A DNA stretch of 64,000 nt. Source: Eucommia ulmoides (Eukaryota > Streptophyta > Magnoliopsida > Garryales > Eucommiaceae). Made by a program: the position numbers and the translations under genes. The stretch is from positions 25,521,803 to 25,585,802 of the forward strand of contig CM028339.1 in NCBI GenBank assembly GCA_016647705.1. The letters run 5' to 3'. Below the pieces are notes generated by a model. It was not told where the DNA came from, searched no databases, and was given only the letters and a program-made list of their open reading frames with translations. This document shows, in pieces, positions 59,699 to 64,000 of the stretch. The number at the start of each line of letters is the position of its first letter. The stretch's first letter is position 1.

Positions 59699-59830
59699 GC
59701 AGAAATCGAAAGGAAGACTACGAATGAAAGCAACGCAACCAAAAGATTTGAGAAAGATGAGAACTTACGTGAAATGGAAGTGATCTTTCGTCTCTCTTTT
59801 CTTGAATCGTCACGAAAGTCAGAAGGACAA

Positions 59831-60468
59831 TGATATGGGAAAACTCCCGCTCACAACTGACATAGGTATAGGATCTTTAGTGGGTCGGATCGAGTCAGAG
59901 ATCTGACCCAAAATCTGTAAACCTGATGTATTATTTGGGCCAAGCATGACAAGCCCATCAGGGAAAGGATCTTAACAGTCCACAGTGCAAATAAGCAGCC
60001 TCATAAAGAGGCCCATCAATGGGCAATCTTAGCCCACGATGATCAAGCCAAAAGAAGAACAAGTCAGCCCATCATAACGGTAGCTTTTGTGCATGTGAAA
60101 GATATAAGCCATCAACTGTAACGGCCCACATTTAGTAGAGCACGTGACAGAGATCACCTCCTGGAAAAATGGAGAGCATTGTGGTATGCTGTTAGGAGAA
60201 GATCTCGTAACGGGTGACCTCACCAATGAAACGGCAAAGAGTCTATATGAAGGGAATGTATCATTGTTCAGTCTTTTCAATTCAATCTGTGTGTTAGCTT
60301 CCTCCATTACTAGATTAACTTATTCTCACGTTGGAGGTTTTTTGACTGATACCGTACCAGTGTCCCCCTTTAGAATTCAACGATTTTGCAAGTTGAAGAA
60401 AAAATGCGAAGAAGTTTTTTGGTACGTGAGGAGCTGATTGCACGTGTTGAGAATTCCTGACAACATCA
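59831..60468 (+). repeat. 3' LTR of Tat element B
   Basis: 638 bp, starting TGATATGGGAAAACTCCCG and ending CCTGACAACATCA; it aligns with 37856-38490. The preceding AGTCAGAAGGAC is a weak polypurine tract. GTGTT follows, matching GTATT at the left end except at one base. Confidence 0.9.
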
Positions 60469-60588
60469 GTGTTACATTTAATATAAAATTCATGTTTCAT
60501 GTTATATTTGAGCTAATTGCACGTGTTGAGAATTCCTGACAACATCAGTGTTACATTTAATATAAAATTCATGTTTCATGTTATATTT
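60431..60588. repeat. 79-bp tandem duplication across the LTR/host junction
   Basis: 60431-60509 (last 38 bases of the LTR, the target duplication and the next 36 bases) is repeated at 60510-60588, with one visible difference (GAGCTGATT versus GAGCTAATT). The duplication therefore arose after the element inserted. Confidence 0.9.
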
Positions 60589-63500
60589 AATATTGTCAAA
60601 ATGATAAAATGGTGTAAATTTAATTTTGAATTTGAAATTAGAACTATTTGGTAACATAACTTCTGATAACAAGGACTATTTTTTTTAATTAAAAAATTGT
60701 GGGACAAACTTATTAGATTTGCGCCCATATAATATATTTTGGAAGACAAAAATCTTGAATCGCGTGTTTTGTTCTGGGAGATACCTGCAACGCCAGAACC
60801 TTGTACATTTTTCTTACACGAAGACCTGTTATAATAGAAAAGAAATGGGGGTGATGCCCATGAAGATGAACACGTGTCATGTTGGCCATAAAACCCAACA
60901 AGGATGCTTGTCAATTACAAGCTAGGCCTCCTAGGTTTTGTATTTGTTTAGATCCTTCATGTTGGGTCGGCCCCAAACACGAATTTTCTTTTGAAAAAAA
61001 TAAAACTGAAACAGCCATCTTAAAAATGTTTGAAATCAAAAAGTAAAAAGCTTGTCACAATAAAATATAGCAATTTGAAAATAAAGAGATTCAGGAGATA
61101 TTTAATAACACAATCTAATGCTTAAAATTGTTTTTCAAATGAAGTTTATTTACTACTAGAATAAAATAATCAATTAAAATATAAATATCATTTTAAATTA
61201 TTTAAAATTATAAATGAGGTGTGATTTAAGACTTCTCACTTTAAATTATTAAATGTCGAAAAATAATTATATATAGAGAAAATATTAAATTCCGTAAAAA
61301 AATAAACAAAGAAAATGGAGAGAGAATATTTATGTTGGTTATTTATCATTTAACAATTACCTCCTGTCATTTTCCTATAACAAAGCAGGTTAAAATAAAA
61401 AATATTTTTATCATATTTTTTATTTCCAAACCAACCGTCATGGACGTCGCCTAGTAAAAAGTATGATATTTATTATCATATTTAATAATTGTGATAGATG
61501 GTATAAAAGAACTATAATGGTAACTGTAACAGGTTCAAATTTCGACTACAACTTTTTGCACATGTCATGATCGAGTTGCCACCAACTAATCAACTGCTCA
61601 TTTATTTCCAAACTATACACAGTCGCACCAACTCAATGCACGTACACACACCACAAACACATTACAAGTTACAAGTTCATGTAAAAATTTGTAATTTTTT
61701 CAGTTAAATTTTGTAACTTTCGGTGACTGTATTGTAACAAACCCTTTTTTATTTTACCACTTAAAATGTTCACCATTTAATTTTCAGTCTCGTCAACCCC
61801 TTAATCTTTTTATTGTTTATATTTAGGCCTTGGTCGGTGATTCCAACGAGGCATAATTAACGTTTCGAATTGCTCTACTGTGTGTTCCTCTTCAACCATT
61901 GGGATGTGAAAATAAGTGCGCCTTTTTTTTTTTTTTCAAACACAACCGGCCAGTTAAGATATGACACTCCATATGTTAGTTAGACTCATTTTGAAAATAA
62001 AATAAAATAAATAACTCTCTTTCTTTTATCATTAATTTTTAAAATATTTTTATTTTATGTATTTCATTATTATTTTATTTTAAAATGTTTTTCTTTTCTT
62101 ATTTGTTATGTCTATTTAATTATTAATTTTGCTTACTTCTATCTATTTTTCCACTCTTTGTATTGACAAATCTCTCTTTCTTTTATATATTTTATCATTA
62201 TATTTGTAAAATCATTTTTTTATTTTTTATCTCTTGTTTTGGTATTATTTATTTTGTCGAGTTTGTAATTATTATTTTTTATTTTTTATCTATTTTATTA
62301 TCTTTTTAAAATATTTTTTATACTTTTAATATTTATTTACTAAATTCTCTTTCTTTTATATATATACATCATAATTTCTTTTAAAATAGTTTTTCTTGTA
62401 ATTTCACCTATTTTATCCTCATTTTTTTTTTTAATTTGTTATATCTCTATTTCGTGATGTTTGTTTTATCTATTTTATCATCAATTCTTTTAAAAATTAT
62501 CTCTCTCTCTCTCTCTTTATCCAATTACCAAATCAAAATAAATAACACTACTAAAGAGAGACAATTAAAGAAAAAAGAAATAAATTAATGATAAAATAGA
62601 TACAAGTAAAAGTAAAAAATATTAGAAGAAAATAATGTAAATAAATAACAACCAAGACTCAAGAAACAGAAAAAGCATGAAGAGAGATTTGTCAAAATAA
62701 AATAAAATTAATTAATGATAAAATAGATTAAAAAAAACATTAAAAACAAATCAATGAAAAAAAAATTCAAGTAAAAGGAAAAAGAAAATGGGAAAGAAAG
62801 GGGAAAAAAAATATTATTTTAATTTAAAGTTTGTCATGTAATTTTAAAACAGTCCAAGGAAAATTTTGTCATTTAATAAATTTTGGCACTAAAATTTATA
62901 GTTAGAGGACATTTTTGCCATTTACAAAATGACGAGAGATGTTCTTATTCTAGTTCAAAATGAAAGGTGCAGTTTTTCAAAAAAAAAAAAAAAAATGTCG
63001 ATCAGTTTTCACATTAGAAACTCAGAAAGAGGTTTTTGCACTTTATACCTCTAAAGTTTTGGAGAAATTTCACTTTAGCTTGAAGTATCCGAAACGTGTT
63101 AAGTCAATCCAAATTCGTAACTCCGTCATTTTCTATGAAGAAAATTAGTCACGTGTCAAGCACAAAATCACCCACATGAGTGAATTTTATATAACAAATG
63201 ATGATAAAACTGAGTTGACATGATTCGAATACTTCAAAATTTAATGTGTTCAAATTGAAAAAATGTGGGCTAACTTAAACTCGTTGCTCAAAAATCTGAA
63301 TTTCTTTTTTACTTATTTAACAAAAGTATAGTTTAAATATTCAAAATAAAATTTCAAAAGAAATTAGATGAAATTTGTGTCCCTATTTTCGAGGGTGGTC
63401 ACGGACCTGGAGCCCACCCAATCCATTGCGTTTTTTTTAGAGTTTGGGCTTGATTTTTGAGCTTATGGACAAAGTTAAGGCTCTAAAATTTAGGCTTGTT

Positions 63501-63840
63501 CATTTTTACTGCCTTAGATTTGAGCATGACCATTTTTGTTTAAGGCCGACCCAATCATTTTTTATATATATAAGATCAAATAATAAGTATTAAGTGAGAT
63601 AATCTTAATTAATAAGTGAGATAACCTTAATTAATATGGAATTATGAATGTATTTTAATTGAGTGTGGAAGGTGGATAAATATTTTTTTTTTTAAATTAA
63701 TAGGTTTTTTATTATTTAGCCATTATTTGGCTTTTTCTCTCTTCAATTAACCTTTTTTTTTTTTAAATGTTATTTTTAAACCTTTTTTAAGAACATTGTT
63801 AGAAAAAAATCCTTGGCAGTTGAAAATAGGTATGAGTAAA
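60589..63840. other. AT-rich intergenic DNA, no clear gene
   Basis: No convincing reading frame. Around 61990-62780 an imperfect inverted arrangement is visible: GACAAATCTCTCTTTCTTTT near 62165 and AAGAGAGATTTGTCAAAATA near 62678, with TTATCATTAATTTTT near 62020 and AATTAATGATAAAATAG near 62584 and 62711, centred near 62520. This may be an old MITE. Near 62930, CAAAATGACGAGAGATGT resembles the end of the Mutator-like element at 52329-53129. A CT repeat is at 62500-62517. Confidence 0.4.
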
Positions 63841-63854
63841 CATTTATACCACTG

Positions 63855-63862
63855 TATAAAAG
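63855..63862 (+). promoter_or_regulatory. TATA box of a possible host gene at the right edge
   Basis: TATAAAAG is a good plant TATA box, followed by CTAACCCTAACAG, a pyrimidine-rich CTCTCCCC leader and an ATG 85 bp downstream at 63940. The local composition becomes less AT-rich, as near a gene start. Confidence 0.35.
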
Positions 63863-63939
63863 TAAATAATCTAACCCTAACAGTTCATTCCTCTCCCCAT
63901 TTTCTCATTGTCACAATCATTCTCACGAAACCTAATACC

Positions 63940-64000
63940 ATGCTCTCGATCTGTGAGGCAAATGACGACCTCGCGATGGACAATTTGCGGTGGGCGAACG
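63940..64000 (+). CDS. Possible start of a host gene, cut by the window edge
   Basis: An ATG 85 bp after a TATA box opens a frame still open after 20 codons at the window end (MLSICEANDDLAMDNLRWAN). The leader is pyrimidine-rich, and codon positions look more GC-balanced than in the flanking DNA. The product is not recognised. It could also be a chance frame or a captured fragment; the call depends on sequence beyond the window. Confidence 0.3.
   Translation, partial: MLSICEANDDLAMDNLRWAN

Noticed and set aside
60713-60925. Frames on both strands near 60719-60925 as a host exon
   Set aside because: Frames overlap on both strands, no splice context or domain is recognised, and the flanks are AT-rich repeat DNA. 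A G-box-like ACACGTGTC occurs at about 60870, but alone it is weak evidence.

Overview
The window is a nested retrotransposon block from an AT-rich flowering-plant genome, probably a eudicot. Three things suggest this: dual-RNase-H Ty3/Gypsy elements of the Tat clade, an Athila-like Gypsy element, and a Ty1/Copia element of SIRE/Maximus type with LTRs of about 2.1 kb. I find no convincing complete host gene, no rRNA or tRNA gene, and nothing bacterial. The only host-gene candidate is a TATA box plus an ATG running off the right edge (63855-64000). All coding sequence in the retroelements is decayed, and those entries are treated as fossils.

Layout. 1-1622: Athila-like LTR running in from the left. 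About 1630-6960: minus-strand, gag-only Tat-like remnant with two tandem-repeat blocks. 7631-29542: Tat element A, bounded by TSD AATTT. It contains a 2.6-kb solo LTR (11634-14267, TSD GAAGA) and a minus-strand SIRE-type solo LTR (17780-28901, TSD CAAAT), which is itself split by a complete-structure SIRE-type element (18748-27436). 29654-32125: two Harbinger-like DNA elements in opposite orientation. 32126-35480: AT-rich DNA with local duplications and MITE-like pieces. 35489-37654: a third solo LTR (TSD CATGG) sitting in a local tandem repeat. 37856-60468: Tat element B (TSD GTATT/GTGTT). It holds an unusual inverted double-LTR insertion (41045-53326, TSD TGGAG), and that insertion contains an Athila-like gag-only element (42086-47600, TSD GCGTC), a SIRE-type solo LTR (49044-51180) and an 801-bp Mutator-like element (52329-53129, TSD of about 10 bp). 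60469-64000: AT-rich, mostly unannotatable DNA ending in the possible host promoter.

Relationships. The two Tat elements share an architecture: LTR, gag remnant, protease, RT, RNase H, second RNase H, integrase, a tandem-repeat block, then an antisense coding region. In both, a small antisense reading frame lies about 80-100 bp downstream of an identical 20-base promoter-like sequence, TTTGGCTTTAAATAGCCAAA on the plus strand. Element B carries a second, larger antisense region with a putative gypsy-type transposon domain and coiled coils. By eye, LTR divergence is about 13-14% (Tat A), 10-13% (Tat B and the Athila-like element) and 8-9% (SIRE-type), so most insertions look a few million years old, in agreement with the nesting order.

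Most notable: (1) two LTRs of one family in inverted orientation, joined at their internal 3' ends and flanked by a single TSD; (2) the conserved antisense promoter of the Tat elements; (3) a 79-bp tandem duplication spanning the LTR/host junction at 60431-60588; (4) G-quadruplex and Z-DNA-type tracts carried inside elements.
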